From: Microbaculum sp051390635
Lineage (GTDB): Bacteria > Pseudomonadota > Alphaproteobacteria > Rhizobiales > Tepidamorphaceae
Assembly (NCBI RefSeq): GCF_051390635.1
Contig: NZ_JBPODT010000005.1
Span: forward strand, 344,435 to 408,434
Length of the DNA stretch: 64,000 bases
Direction of reading: 5' to 3'
This document shows, one piece after another, positions 17,971 to 27,703 of the stretch; the first letter of the stretch is position 1, and each line of letters opens with the position of its first letter. The notes under the pieces are model-generated. The model ran no database searches, was not told where the DNA came from, and was given only the letters and a program-made list of their open reading frames with translations. The position numbers and the translations under genes were made by a program.

Positions 17971-19772
17971 GCCCGCGCCGCCTCTTCATCGCCGGCGCCG
18001 TCGCCCTGTTCGCGCTCGCGCCGTTCGTGCTGCCGATCGGCTACGTGACGCCGCTCACCTATATCGGCCTGTCCGCCCTCGTCTGTATCGGCCTGGTGCT
18101 GATGACGGGCGTCGCGGCAATGACGTCCTTCGGACAGGCCGCGTTCTGCGGCGTTGCCGCCTATTCTACCGCGGTGCTCACGACGCAGTACGGCTGGTCG
18201 GTATTCGCGACCCTGCCCGTCGCCCTCGCGGTGACGGTGCTGTTCGCCGTCGCGCTCGGCGCGCTGACCGTGCGCCTTGCCGGTCACTACCTCGTTCTCG
18301 GCACGCTCGCCTGGGGCATCGCCCTCTTCTACCTGTTCGCCAACATTCCGGTTCTCGGCGGGTTCAACGGGATCACCGACATCCCGGCGGTCTCGATCGG
18401 CGAGGCCGTGCTGACCGACCCGCGCGACTTCTACCTGGTCATCTGGGGTCTCGTCGGCCTGGCGATGCTCGCGGTGACCAACCTGCTCGACAGCCGCATC
18501 GGCCGGGCGATGCGCAGCCTCCCCTCGGAGGTTCTGGCCGAGAGCTTCGGCGTGTCGACCGCGCGGCTCAAGCTGATCGTCTTCGTGCTCGCCGCAGTCC
18601 TGGCCGGCCTGTCGGGCTGGCTGCAGGCCCACTACGTCCGGGTCGTTAATCCGTCGCCCTTCGGCGTCAACGCGTCGATCGACTACCTGTTCATGGCGGT
18701 GATCGGCGGCACCGGCAACCTGGGCGGCGCGATCCTGGGCCCGGCGGTCTTCGAGACCGTGCGGACATGGCTGCGCGAATGGCTACCGCTCCTGACCGGC
18801 AGGACGGGCAGCTACGAAATCACAGCCTTCGGTCTCCTGGTGATCATCCTGATCCAGGGCGCGCCCGCCGGGCTGATGTCGTTTGTCTCGCGGTTTCTGC
18901 CATCAAAGCAGCCCGTGAAGGCGCCGGCTTCGGCGCCGGCCCTGCCCCGGCGCGCGCTTCCCGAGCGCGGCACGCCCCTGCTCGAAGTCGATTGCGTGTC
19001 CAAGGTCTTCGGCGGCCTGCGCGCCGTCGACGACGTCTCCTTCGACATGAAGGCGGGAGAGATACTCGGCCTCATCGGCCCCAACGGCGCCGGCAAGAGC
19101 ACCCTCTTCAACCTGCTGACCGGTGTCGCGTCGCTGACCTCCGGAACCGTCCGGTTCCTGGGCACCAGGATCGAGACGCTGGCGCAGAGGGACATCGCCG
19201 CCCTCGGCGTGGGACGGACGTTTCAGCACGTGCAGCTTCGCCCGCAGATGAGCGCGCTTGAGAACGCCGCGTTCGGTGCCAACCTCCGCGGGTCCGCCGG
19301 CGTCTTCGCCGCCATGGCCCGTGCCGACCGGGCGGAGGAGGCGCAGATCCTGCGCGTCGCCCAGGATCAGCTCGAGCGCGTCGGGCTCGGGCACCTCGCC
19401 GACATCGAGGCCGGCAATCTGGCGCTGGGACAACAGCGCGTCCTCGAGATCGCCAGGGCACTCGCCTTCGATCCGGCGCTGCTTCTGCTCGACGAGCCGG
19501 CCGCGGGCCTGCGCCATCAGGAAAAGCAGGATCTCGCGGCCCTTCTGTCCGACCTGCGCGAGCAGGGACTGTCGATCCTGCTGGTCGAGCACGACATGGA
19601 CTTCGTGATGAATCTGGTCGACCGCCTCGTCGTCGTCGACTTCGGCGTGAAGATCGCGGAGGGCGATCCCGCGTCGGTGCGCGCGAACCCGCGGGTGATC
19701 GAGGCCTATCTCGGCGGCGTCGACGACCCGATCGACGGGCCCTTAGACGGGCTCGCGGAGGTGCGCCCATGA
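17967..19772 (+). CDS. Fused LivM-type permease and LivG-type ATPase
   Basis: 601 aa, TTG start at 17967 overlapping the previous stop. Residues 1-310 form a LivM-like permease (TGVAAMTSFGQAAFCGVAAY and IGGTGNLGGAILGP motifs). A Pro/Ala-rich linker (about 313-335) joins it to an ATPase with Walker A GPNGAGKSTLF (about 373), a degenerate signature LALGQQRVLEIARAL, Walker B LLLLDEPAAGL, and the LivG-type C-terminal tail. In most bacteria these are two proteins. Fusing fixes their stoichiometry. The gene is translationally coupled to the LivF gene by overlap. Confidence 0.93.
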   Translation: MSPRRLFIAGAVALFALAPFVLPIGYVTPLTYIGLSALVCIGLVLMTGVAAMTSFGQAAFCGVAAYSTAVLTTQYGWSVFATLPVALAVTVLFAVALGALTVRLAGHYLVLGTLAWGIALFYLFANIPVLGGFNGITDIPAVSIGEAVLTDPRDFYLVIWGLVGLAMLAVTNLLDSRIGRAMRSLPSEVLAESFGVSTARLKLIVFVLAAVLAGLSGWLQAHYVRVVNPSPFGVNASIDYLFMAVIGGTGNLGGAILGPAVFETVRTWLREWLPLLTGRTGSYEITAFGLLVIILIQGAPAGLMSFVSRFLPSKQPVKAPASAPALPRRALPERGTPLLEVDCVSKVFGGLRAVDDVSFDMKAGEILGLIGPNGAGKSTLFNLLTGVASLTSGTVRFLGTRIETLAQRDIAALGVGRTFQHVQLRPQMSALENAAFGANLRGSAGVFAAMARADRAEEAQILRVAQDQLERVGLGHLADIEAGNLALGQQRVLEIARALAFDPALLLLDEPAAGLRHQEKQDLAALLSDLREQGLSILLVEHDMDFVMNLVDRLVVVDFGVKIAEGDPASVRANPRVIEAYLGGVDDPIDGPLDGLAEVRP

Positions 19773-20491
19773 CCGCACTGCTCGAAGCACGCGGCATCGG
19801 CGTCAGCTACGGCAAGATCGTGGCGGTCTCCGATGTCTCCCTGTCCGTCGCCCCCGGCAGCATCGTCACGGCGATCGGCCCCAACGGCGCGGGAAAGTCG
19901 AGCCTGCTGCGCGCCCTCGTCGGCGCCCAGCCGAGCACCGGAGAGATCCATTTCATGGGCGAACGCATCGATCGCCTGCCCATGGAGGACCGCATCGAGA
20001 TGGGTCTCGTCCTCGTGCCCGAGGAGCGCGCCCTGTTCTCCAGCATGAGCGTTCGCGACAATATCGAGCTCGGCGCCTTCGGCCGGCGCGGCGACGGATC
20101 GGCGGCGATCGATGCCGTGCGCAGGGAAATCTACGAGCTGTTCCCGCGGCTGAAGGAGCGCGCCGGCCAGGAAGCGGGAACCCTGTCGGGCGGCGAACGC
20201 CAGATGCTGGCGCTCGCCCGGGCGCTGATGGGCAAGCCGCGCCTGCTCATGCTCGACGAGCCGTCGCTGGGGCTCGCGCCGCGCATCGTGCGTGACATCT
20301 TCCGGATCATCATCGAACTTCGGCGCCGCGGCGTGTCCCTTCTGGTCGTCGAGCAGAATGCCCGCGCGGCCCTGCAGGCGGCCGACCGCGGCTACGTCAT
20401 CGAGCAAGGCAAGATCGCCATGGAGGGCGAGGCAGGCGCCCTGGCGAACGACGCCCGCGTTCTCGCGACCTATCTCGGCGGACCGAAGTGA
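19769..20491 (+). CDS. LivF-type ABC transporter ATPase
   Basis: 240 aa, usual LivF length, ATG overlapping the previous stop. It has Walker A GPNGAGKSSLLRA, the Q-loop region VLVPEERALFSSMSV typical of LivF, signature LSGGERQMLALARAL, and Walker B LLMLDEPSLGL. It pairs with the ATPase half of the preceding fusion to energise import. Confidence 0.93.
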   Translation: MTALLEARGIGVSYGKIVAVSDVSLSVAPGSIVTAIGPNGAGKSSLLRALVGAQPSTGEIHFMGERIDRLPMEDRIEMGLVLVPEERALFSSMSVRDNIELGAFGRRGDGSAAIDAVRREIYELFPRLKERAGQEAGTLSGGERQMLALARALMGKPRLLMLDEPSLGLAPRIVRDIFRIIIELRRRGVSLLVVEQNARAALQAADRGYVIEQGKIAMEGEAGALANDARVLATYLGGPK

Positions 20492-20551
20492 CCTGGAACA
20501 GCGGACGCGGCTGCCGCGTCCTGCGGATCATTTCCTGGAGGAGGTGAACAG

Positions 20552-22087
20552 ATGCGCGCGAGCCTGGGCTCCCTGACCGCCTATCCGAGCGTCGTGCACA
20601 TGCTGTTGGACCGGGCCGGGAAGACGCCTCTGGCGCCGGCGATGATCGACGGCGATCGCACGCTGGACTACGCCGGCCTCGTCCGCTGTGTCGCCGGCTG
20701 CGCGGCCTGGCTGCGCGATCGCGGCGTCGCCGGCGGGCGGGTCGCGCTGATCGCGCAGAACTCCCTCGACTGCGCGATCGCGCTCTACGCGGTCCACGCC
20801 GCGGGCGCACAGGTCGTGCCGGTCAATCCCGCCTATACCGAACGCGAACTGAAGCAGATCCTCGAGGACGCCGATCCCGCCCTCGTGCTCTTCGACGCCG
20901 CCCGCGAAGCCGAACTCGGACCGCTCCTGGACGGGCTGGGCGTGCCCGGCGAAGCCATCGGTCCCGGCAAGCGCCTGCTCGATGCGTGGAAGGACGACGC
21001 CGGCGTGCCGTCGCCCGCCTCCCTGCCGGGGCCGGACGACCTCGCGACGCTGCAGTACACCGGCGGAACAACCGGCCGGCCGAAGGGCGTGAACATCACC
21101 CACGGCCAGATCGCCGTGAACGTGGCGCAGCGCGAAGCCGCGCTCCCCACGGGCGAAAACGAGGTCGTCCTGTGCGTCATGCCCCTGTTCCACGTCTTCG
21201 CCACGTCGATGTGCCTCTATCTGGCGGCCAACTGCGGCGGGCTGCTGATTATCCTGCCGCGATACAGGCCGGACCTGGTTCTCGAGGCCCTGATGCGGCA
21301 CGCGGTGACCCGGCTGCCGGCCGGCCCGACGATCATTTCCGGGCTCATGTCGTTCGAGGGCTTCGAGGAGGCGGACCTCGGCTCGCTCCGCGCCGTCTAT
21401 TCGGGCTCCGCCGCCCTTCCCGAAGCCGTGCTGAAACGGTGGGAGGATATGGTCGGCTGCCCGATCTACGAAGGCTATGGCCAGTCGGAGGCCGGCCCGG
21501 TGCTGACCTACCAGTACGAGGGCGAGGCGCGGATTCCGGGCTCCGTCGGGCGGCCGGTGCCCGGGACGGAGGTCCAGATCGTCGATCCCGAAGACGGGCA
21601 CACGGTGCTTCCGGTCGGCGAGGCCGGCGAGATCCGCGCGCGCGGCCCGCAGATCATGGCGGGCTACCGGGCCCGCCCGCAGGAGACGGCCGCCGCCCTT
21701 CGCGACGGCTGGCTCTACACCGGCGATATCGGCCGGCTGGACGCGGACGGCAATCTCTATATCAGTGACCGCAAGAAGGACATGGTGATCACCGGGGGAT
21801 ACAACGTCTACCCGCGCGAGGTGGAGGAGGTGCTGCACGCCCACCCCGCCGTAGCGGAAGCCGCCGTGATCGGACGGCCCGACGACTACCGCGGCGAGAT
21901 CGTCGTCGCCTACCTGGCGATGCGGCCGGGCGCCGAGCGCGATTTCGACACGCTGGAAGAGCACTGCCGCCGCAACCTCGCCCGCTACAAGGTGCCGGCC
22001 AGGTTCGTCCAGCTGCCCAGCCTGCCCCGGACCGTGATCGGCAAGCTCGACAAGCCCGCGCTGCATGCGATCGCAGACCACCCCTGA
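20552..22087 (+). CDS. AMP-dependent acyl-CoA ligase (long-chain/phenylpropanoid type)
   Basis: 511 aa, ATG at 20552 with GGAGGAGG upstream. It has the adenylation signature YTGGTTGRPKGVNITH (about residues 169-184), GYGQSEAGPVLT, the hinge GNLYISDRKKDMVITGGYNV and the C-terminal catalytic Lys in PRTVIGKLDKPAL. The architecture is closer to long-chain fatty-acid or hydroxycinnamate-CoA ligases than the other ligase at 13543. It lies 60 bases after the ATPase gene and 37 bases before the thiolase gene. It probably activates an imported acid for degradation. Confidence 0.9.
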   Translation: MRASLGSLTAYPSVVHMLLDRAGKTPLAPAMIDGDRTLDYAGLVRCVAGCAAWLRDRGVAGGRVALIAQNSLDCAIALYAVHAAGAQVVPVNPAYTERELKQILEDADPALVLFDAAREAELGPLLDGLGVPGEAIGPGKRLLDAWKDDAGVPSPASLPGPDDLATLQYTGGTTGRPKGVNITHGQIAVNVAQREAALPTGENEVVLCVMPLFHVFATSMCLYLAANCGGLLIILPRYRPDLVLEALMRHAVTRLPAGPTIISGLMSFEGFEEADLGSLRAVYSGSAALPEAVLKRWEDMVGCPIYEGYGQSEAGPVLTYQYEGEARIPGSVGRPVPGTEVQIVDPEDGHTVLPVGEAGEIRARGPQIMAGYRARPQETAAALRDGWLYTGDIGRLDADGNLYISDRKKDMVITGGYNVYPREVEEVLHAHPAVAEAAVIGRPDDYRGEIVVAYLAMRPGAERDFDTLEEHCRRNLARYKVPARFVQLPSLPRTVIGKLDKPALHAIADHP

Positions 22088-22124
22088 ACCATTCTGGCCA
22101 TGGCTAGGATCCGAACCTGAAGGA

Positions 22125-23342
22125 ATGACAGAGTTGAACTATCGCGCGGAGATCCCCTACGGATCCTACTGGTCGACACCCTTTGCCAAATGGCAGGGGA
22201 GCTTCGCCCATCTTCACAGCGTCGAGTTTGCCGCCGCCGTCGCTCGGGATGAACTGGAGCGTCGCGGGATATCGCCGGCATCGTTCGATTTCGGCGTGCT
22301 CGGGCTCACCGTCCCGCAAAAGGGATCGTTCTACGGACTACCGTGGTTCACGGGCCTCGTCGGCGCGTCGCAGGTTGGCGGTCCGACCATATCGCAGGCC
22401 TGCGCGACCGGCTTGAGATGCCTCCAGACCGGCGCGCTGGAAATCGAGGCCGGCCTGGCCACCTGCGCCCTCGTCGCGGCCTGCGACCGGACATCGAACG
22501 GGCCGCACGTCTACTATCCCGCCCCCGACGCACCGGGCGGAACGGGCACCAATGAAGACTGGGTCCTGGACAATTTCGGTTGCGATCCGCTCGGCGGACA
22601 TTCGATGCTCGCCACGGCGGAGAACGTGGCACGACGATACGGTCTCTCCACCGGCGAACAGCACGAGATCGTGTTGCGCCGAAGCGAGCAGTACGAGATG
22701 GCGCTCGCGGACGACCGGGCCTTCCAGCGCCGGTACATGACCCTGCCGTTTCCTTTGCCCGCGTCCCGGTCCCGGGCGCCGACGATGGAGCTGGAGGGCG
22801 ACGAGGGGATCTTTCCGACCTCCGCGGACGGGCTGGCCCGCCTGAAGCCGGTCACGGAGGGTGGGACGGTAACGTTCGGCGGTCAGACCCATCCCGCCGA
22901 CGGAAACGCCGCCGTGATCCTCGCAACCCCGGAGCGCGCCCGCGACCTCAGCCGCAATCCGGATATCGCGGTGCGGCTTCTCGGTTTCGGCCTCGCCCGC
23001 ACCGATCTCGCCCACATGCCGATGGCACCGGTGCCCGCGACGCGGGCAGCGCTTCGAAACGCCGACATTCAGGTGACTGACCTGGACGCGATCAAGACGC
23101 ACAATCCCTTTGCGGTGAACGACCTCGTCCTTGCGCGCGACCTCGGTCTGGACGCTTCGGCAATGAACAATTTCGGCTGTTCGCTGATCTGGGGCCACCC
23201 GCAAGGCCCCACGGGACTGCGCGGCGTCATCGAGCTGATCGAGGAACTCGCATTGCGCGGCGGCGGCCGCGGACTGTTCACCGGCTGCGCCGCCGGCGAC
23301 ACCGCGATGGCGGTCGTCGTCGAGGTTACCGACCGCGGCTGA
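22125..23342 (+). CDS. Thiolase-family acyltransferase
   Basis: 405 aa from the ATG at 22125. AAGGA directly abuts that codon, so the TTG at 22134, nine bases downstream of AAGGA, is a real alternative. Thiolase landmarks are present: nucleophilic Cys93 in QACATGLRCLQTGA, the His motif WGHPQGPTG, and the second Cys in GLFTGCAAGDTAMAVVVE. It would cleave a 3-ketoacyl-CoA with CoA, releasing acetyl-CoA, or condense. It ends the catabolic operon. No hydratase or hydroxyacyl-CoA dehydrogenase is encoded in the operon, so these must come from elsewhere or be bypassed. Confidence 0.85.
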   Translation: MTELNYRAEIPYGSYWSTPFAKWQGSFAHLHSVEFAAAVARDELERRGISPASFDFGVLGLTVPQKGSFYGLPWFTGLVGASQVGGPTISQACATGLRCLQTGALEIEAGLATCALVAACDRTSNGPHVYYPAPDAPGGTGTNEDWVLDNFGCDPLGGHSMLATAENVARRYGLSTGEQHEIVLRRSEQYEMALADDRAFQRRYMTLPFPLPASRSRAPTMELEGDEGIFPTSADGLARLKPVTEGGTVTFGGQTHPADGNAAVILATPERARDLSRNPDIAVRLLGFGLARTDLAHMPMAPVPATRAALRNADIQVTDLDAIKTHNPFAVNDLVLARDLGLDASAMNNFGCSLIWGHPQGPTGLRGVIELIEELALRGGGRGLFTGCAAGDTAMAVVVEVTDRG

Positions 23343-23400
23343 TCTCCCAAGGCAATCAGCCGCGGGATCAGAAAATAGGCGCAACGCCACGGCACGTAGG

Positions 23401-23417
23401 GTTCGCAAGCAGCGAAC
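23401..23417. terminator. Hairpin between converging operons
   Basis: GTTCGC and GCGAAC form a perfect 6-bp stem with a 5-base loop in the 157-bp gap between the converging thiolase and doeB genes. There is no T-run on either side, so any termination would be weak or Rho-assisted. Confidence 0.25.
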
Positions 23418-23499
23418 AGGAACGCGAAGGACCGGCGGGGGAGCGGGATCCGGCGGTCTCCGGCCTGTATGACCAATCGCGTTTCAGGCCAGGTTCGAC

Positions 23500-24504
23500 C
23501 TATTCCACCACCGATGCGACCACGGCGAGGCAGTCGCCGGGCTTGATCAGTCCGGGGAAATGCCGCGCCACCAGAAGGCCGGTGTTGCGCGACTGGACCA
23601 CGACCGGCTCGCCGCCGACGTGATCGACCGGCCAAATCAGGGCCAGCGGATCGTCCTTGGCCACCGGATCTCCAAGGTCCACGAGGACTTCCAGAAGCCC
23701 GTTCCGCTCGCAGAAGTGGAAGCAGTCGCCGACCGTCGTGTCGATGCCGATGCTCGGCCCGATCTCCGGCTCGCCGTCCAGAATGCCGGCGTGCTTGAGG
23801 AGGTTGCGCACGCCGCGTCGCGCGATCCGGGCGGTGCGGGCGGTCGCCGTTCCCCCGCCGCCAAGCTCGGTGGTGACGAAGGTCTTGCCGGCGTCCTCGA
23901 CGACGGTGTCGTACATGCCGACCGCATCGATCTCGCGCAAGGTCATCGAATAGGGGGCATTGAAGGCCTGCATCGCCGCGATACAGGCGTCCTGCTGAAC
24001 CGCCGAGTCGAGCAGATGCGCCGCCGCGAACGGCACGAAGTCGAGCGTCTTCCCGCCGGAATGGTAGTCGAGCACGACGTCGGCCAAAGGAACAAGCTGG
24101 TTGAGGAAGAAGTCGGCGATCTTCTCGGTCGGCGAGCCGTCGGCCCGGCCGGGGAAGCAGCGGTTGAGATTGACGCCGTCGAGGGGAGAGGTGCGCCGCG
24201 CCGCGTGGAAGGCCGGCGTGTTCATGAATGGAACGATGATCACGCGCCCCCGGATCTCGGCCGGCTTGAGCTCGTGGGCGAGCGCCTGCAGCGCGATCGG
24301 CCCTTCGTATTCGTCGCCGTGGTTGGCGCCGGTCAGCAGGGCAGTCGGCCCGTCGCCGTTTCGGATGACGGCGATCGGTATCATCACCGAGCCCCAGGCC
24401 GACTCGTCGCGGCTAACGGGCAGGCGCAGGAACCCGAAATGGGCGCCGTCCCTGTCGAAGGGGATGGTCGGCACGATCGGGCTGGGACGCGGCGGCGCGC
24501 TCAT
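23500..24504 (-). CDS. doeB: N-acetyl-2,4-diaminobutyrate deacetylase (ectoine catabolism)
   Basis: 334 aa from the ATG at 24504, which overlaps the doeA stop (ATGA). It belongs to the aspartoacylase/succinylglutamate desuccinylase zinc hydrolases: GANHGDEYEGPIAL carries the His and Glu zinc ligands, NLNRCFPG the substrate Arg loop, and DYHSGG the third ligand. In ectoine breakdown it removes acetyl from N-alpha-acetyl-diaminobutyrate formed by the hydrolase DoeA. The name eutE is used for the same gene in some marine bacteria. Family membership is clear; the specific role rests on its position between the other ectoine genes. Confidence 0.92.
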   Translation of the reverse strand: MSAPPRPSPIVPTIPFDRDGAHFGFLRLPVSRDESAWGSVMIPIAVIRNGDGPTALLTGANHGDEYEGPIALQALAHELKPAEIRGRVIIVPFMNTPAFHAARRTSPLDGVNLNRCFPGRADGSPTEKIADFFLNQLVPLADVVLDYHSGGKTLDFVPFAAAHLLDSAVQQDACIAAMQAFNAPYSMTLREIDAVGMYDTVVEDAGKTFVTTELGGGGTATARTARIARRGVRNLLKHAGILDGEPEIGPSIGIDTTVGDCFHFCERNGLLEVLVDLGDPVAKDDPLALIWPVDHVGGEPVVVQSRNTGLLVARHFPGLIKPGDCLAVVASVVE

Positions 24505-25691
24505 CAGTCCTTCACCAGAAGCCGGCGCGGCACATTGGCCAGACACTCGGGTCCGTTCTCGCCGATCACGATGCTCTCCGTAATCTCAAGCCCCCAGTCG
24601 TCCATCCAGAGGCCGGTCATGAAATGGAACGTCATGCCGGGTTGGAGCACCGTGCGGTCGCCGGAGCGAAGGCTCATGGTGCGCTCGCCCCAGTCGGGCG
24701 GATAGGACAGGCCGATCGGATAGCCGGTGCGGTTGTCCTTGACGATGCCGTGCGTCTCCAGGACACCGAAGAACGCGTTGGCGATGTCCTCGCAGACGTT
24801 GCCCGCCTTCGCCGCGTCCAGTCCCGCCTCCATGCCCTCCAGGACCGCCTTTTCGGCATCGAGAAAGGTCTGGCTCGGCTTGCCGAGGAAGATCGTGCGC
24901 GACAGCGGGCAGTGATAGCGGTGACAGACGCCGGCGATCTCGAAGAACGTGCCTTCGCCCGCCTGCATCGGCCTGTCGTCCCAGGTCAGGTGCGGCGCCG
25001 CAGCATCGCTGCCCGATGGCAGCAGCGGCACGATCGCCGGATAGTCGCCGCCGACCCCGATCGCGGGATCGTAGCGCAGGCCCGCGTCGTAGATCTCGGC
25101 CACGAGACTGCTCTTCGGCAAGCCCGGCTCGATCGTCTCGAAGATGCGCTGATGCATCCGCTCGACGAAGCGGGCGGCCGTCCGCATATAGTCGAGCTCC
25201 TGCGGCGACTTCACCGCGCGCTGCCAGTTGACGAGCGCCGTCACGTCGGAAAACCGCGCGTTGGGGAGCGCTTTCTGCAGCGTCGCGTAGGCGGCCGCGG
25301 TGAACCAGTAATTGTCCATCTCGACGCCGATCGCGAGCCTGTCCCATCCGCGGTCGGCGAGCCGCGCGGCGAGATAGTCCATCGGGTGGCGCTCGGTGGA
25401 CTGAACGTAGTGGTCTGGATAGCCGATGATGTTCTCGGGTTTCATGAAGGTGGTTCTGAGCGCGCCGTTGGCGTCCTGGCTGCGCCCGAACCAGACCGGC
25501 TCGCCATCCATCGCCAGCACCACGCACTGGTGCACGTAGAAGGACCATCCGTCATAGCCGGTGAGCCAGGCCATGTTCGAAGGATCGGTGACGATGATGA
25601 GATCGACACCGGCGGCCTGCATGGCGGTGCGCGTCTTGGCGATCCGGGCATCGTATTCCTGTCGCGTGAAATGAAGTCTCGGTGCCAGCAT
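24504..25691 (-). CDS. doeA: Ectoine hydrolase
   Basis: 395 aa, ATG at 25691. It is an M24 (pita-bread) hydrolase of the creatinase-like type. The metal-binding Asp positions of aminopeptidases are changed (EIAGVCHRYHCPLSRT has Glu and Pro where two Asp normally lie), fitting a non-peptidase hydrolase. DoeA opens the ectoine ring to N-acetyl-diaminobutyrate isomers. The gene is also called eutD. It lies 21 bases after eutC and is translationally coupled to doeB, matching the standard gene order in marine Proteobacteria. Confidence 0.93.
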   Translation of the reverse strand: MLAPRLHFTRQEYDARIAKTRTAMQAAGVDLIIVTDPSNMAWLTGYDGWSFYVHQCVVLAMDGEPVWFGRSQDANGALRTTFMKPENIIGYPDHYVQSTERHPMDYLAARLADRGWDRLAIGVEMDNYWFTAAAYATLQKALPNARFSDVTALVNWQRAVKSPQELDYMRTAARFVERMHQRIFETIEPGLPKSSLVAEIYDAGLRYDPAIGVGGDYPAIVPLLPSGSDAAAPHLTWDDRPMQAGEGTFFEIAGVCHRYHCPLSRTIFLGKPSQTFLDAEKAVLEGMEAGLDAAKAGNVCEDIANAFFGVLETHGIVKDNRTGYPIGLSYPPDWGERTMSLRSGDRTVLQPGMTFHFMTGLWMDDWGLEITESIVIGENGPECLANVPRRLLVKD

Positions 25692-25712
25692 CGGTCTTGG
25701 CTCGTTCCTGTA

Positions 25713-26705
25713 TCAGCTGGTGAAGTCGGTCCCGGCGCCACGCGCGGCGGCACGCTCGCGGGCCAGTGTGGCGATGGCGGTGTCCTGCACGCCGGTTCCC
25801 GTCATGTCCGCGACGGTGATCTGCTCCGCGGCGGTTCGCCCCGGTGCCTGCCCCTCGACAATGGCGCCAAGTTCGGGAAACTCCGCGTCCGCGGCCACCA
25901 CGCCGGCGTCGATGGCGCTGCGCAATTCGCCAAGCGAGCGCGTCTGGCTCAGCCGGTCGGGCACGTAGACATCGGCGCGGCGCAGACAGGCCGGATCCAG
26001 TTCGTTCTTCGTGTGCTGATCGGACCCCATGGCGGTCACGTGCTGGCCCGGACGCAACCAGTCGGCGCGCACGACGGGCGCCGTCGCCGGCGTCGTCGTC
26101 ACCACGATATCGGCGTCCGCGATCGCGCGCGCCGGATCGGTCTCGGCCGACACGGCAATGCCGAGCGCGCCGGTCATCGCCGCGGCCAGCACCTCGGCCT
26201 TGCCGGCGTCACGGCCCCAGATCGTCGCCCGCTCGATCGGGCGCACCAGGGTGAGCGCCTGCAACTGCAGCCGCGCCTGCATGCCCGTACCGAAGATCGT
26301 GGCCCGTCGGGAGTCGGGGCGCGAAAGATGGCGGGCGGCCACGGCGCCTGCCGCCGCCGTGCGCACGTCCGTGAGATAGCCGTTGTCCAGCAACAGCGCC
26401 TCGACCTGGCCGGTGCGCGCGGAGAACAGGACCATCAGGCCCGAGGTCGACGGCAAGCCGATTTTCGGGTTGTCGAAGAACCCCGGCGACACCTTGAGGG
26501 CGAAACTGTCGATGCCGGGAACGTAGGCTGTCTTCACGTCGACCTCGCCGTTGTGCTCCGCGATCGCCATCGACAGGATCGGCGGCATCACGACCCCGCC
26601 GCGCGCGAGCGCCCGGAAGGCAGTCTCGACGCAACCGACCGCCGCGTCGTCGAGCGGCACGGCGGAGCGGAGCTCCGTTTCGGTTAGGATCCGGATCGTC
26701 GGCAT
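25713..26705 (-). CDS. eutC: Ornithine cyclodeaminase-like ectoine utilisation protein EutC
   Basis: 330 aa, start overlapping the eutB stop (ATGA). It has the ornithine cyclodeaminase/mu-crystallin fold: an N-terminal substrate part and a Rossmann domain with IFGTGMQARLQLQAL (about residues 138-152) and VTTTPATAPV. In the proposed hydroxyectoine branch, EutA, EutB and EutC remove the 5-hydroxyl group to yield ectoine. Its exact reaction is not settled in my knowledge. Gene context makes the assignment firm. Confidence 0.9.
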   Translation of the reverse strand: MPTIRILTETELRSAVPLDDAAVGCVETAFRALARGGVVMPPILSMAIAEHNGEVDVKTAYVPGIDSFALKVSPGFFDNPKIGLPSTSGLMVLFSARTGQVEALLLDNGYLTDVRTAAAGAVAARHLSRPDSRRATIFGTGMQARLQLQALTLVRPIERATIWGRDAGKAEVLAAAMTGALGIAVSAETDPARAIADADIVVTTTPATAPVVRADWLRPGQHVTAMGSDQHTKNELDPACLRRADVYVPDRLSQTRSLGELRSAIDAGVVAADAEFPELGAIVEGQAPGRTAAEQITVADMTGTGVQDTAIATLARERAAARGAGTDFTS

Positions 26706-27703
26706 CAGGCAGCCTCTTCGGCGACGTCGGCCGCCTCGCCGGAAACGACCCGGTGATGCAGCGCCATACCGATGTTGCCGCCGCTGAGCAGAAGCATCGT
26801 CGGTCCCTCAAGCGCGATCTTGCCGGCCAGCAGCACGGCGACGCCCACGGCGCCGGCCCCTTCGACGATCTGGCGTTCGTGCCAGTAACAATGATGGATC
26901 CCCGCGGCGATCTCCGCTTCGGTCAGCAGGACCACGTCGTCGACGAGAGCGCGCACCATCGCGAAGGTGTGCCGGTTGCCCAGCCCGATGCCACCGCCCA
27001 GGCTGTCGGCGAGGGTCGGAAGCTCCCGGACTTCGACCGGCCGGCCGGCGGCAAGGCTCGCGTGCATCGCCGCGCCCCGTTCCATCGACACGCCGACGAC
27101 CCGGATGCCGGGCTTCCGCGCCTTCAGGGCGGCCGCCACGCCGGAGATCAGCCCGCCGCCGGAAAGCGGGACCACGACGGTCTCGAACTCCGGCATGTCT
27201 TCCAGCATTTCCAGCCCCAGCGTGCCCTGGCCGGCAATGACGCGGCGATCGTCGAACGGCGGGATCATGGTCATCCCCTCGGCCACCAGCCGGTCGACCG
27301 CATGTTGCGCTTCGTCCTGGCTGCGCCCGCCGATCAGCACGTCGGCGCCTTCGCCGCGGATCGCCTCGACCTTGTTCGCGGGAACCAGTTCCGACATGGC
27401 GATGACGCAGCGCACGCCGGCCGCCGCCGCCGCTCTGGCAAGGCCACGGCCATGATTGCCGGTCGAAACACCGACCACCCCGGCCGCGCGTTCGGCGTGG
27501 GCGAGCGACAGGATCGCGTTGGTGGCGCCACGGAACTTGAAGCTGCCGCTGTGCTGGTGGTGCTCGAGCTTGAGTGCGACGGTCACGCCCGTCCGCCCGC
27601 TCAGAGAAGCCGACTGTTCGACCGGCGTGTGACGGATCGCGCCGGCGATGGTCCGCCGGGCGGCGACGATCTCGTCAACACTGACAAACGGATCCTCGCT
27701 CAT
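26705..27703 (-). CDS. eutB: Threonine dehydratase-like hydroxyectoine utilisation protein EutB
   Basis: 332 aa from the ATG at 27703, overlapping the eutA stop. It is a fold-type II PLP enzyme: the lysine in HSGSFKFRGATNAIL binds the cofactor, and the glycine loop LSGGGLISGVA holds its phosphate. The enzyme is thought to dehydrate hydroxyectoine. The longer open frame upstream of 27703 lies inside eutA and is not coding. Confidence 0.9.
   Translation of the reverse strand: MSEDPFVSVDEIVAARRTIAGAIRHTPVEQSASLSGRTGVTVALKLEHHQHSGSFKFRGATNAILSLAHAERAAGVVGVSTGNHGRGLARAAAAAGVRCVIAMSELVPANKVEAIRGEGADVLIGGRSQDEAQHAVDRLVAEGMTMIPPFDDRRVIAGQGTLGLEMLEDMPEFETVVVPLSGGGLISGVAAALKARKPGIRVVGVSMERGAAMHASLAAGRPVEVRELPTLADSLGGGIGLGNRHTFAMVRALVDDVVLLTEAEIAAGIHHCYWHERQIVEGAGAVGVAVLLAGKIALEGPTMLLLSGGNIGMALHHRVVSGEAADVAEEAA

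Noticed and set aside
17967..19772. Possible frameshift-created fusion of livM and livG
   Set aside because: The joint has a normal Pro/Ala-rich linker in a continuous frame and a similar fusion type occurs elsewhere in the window, so a real fusion is more likely than an error.
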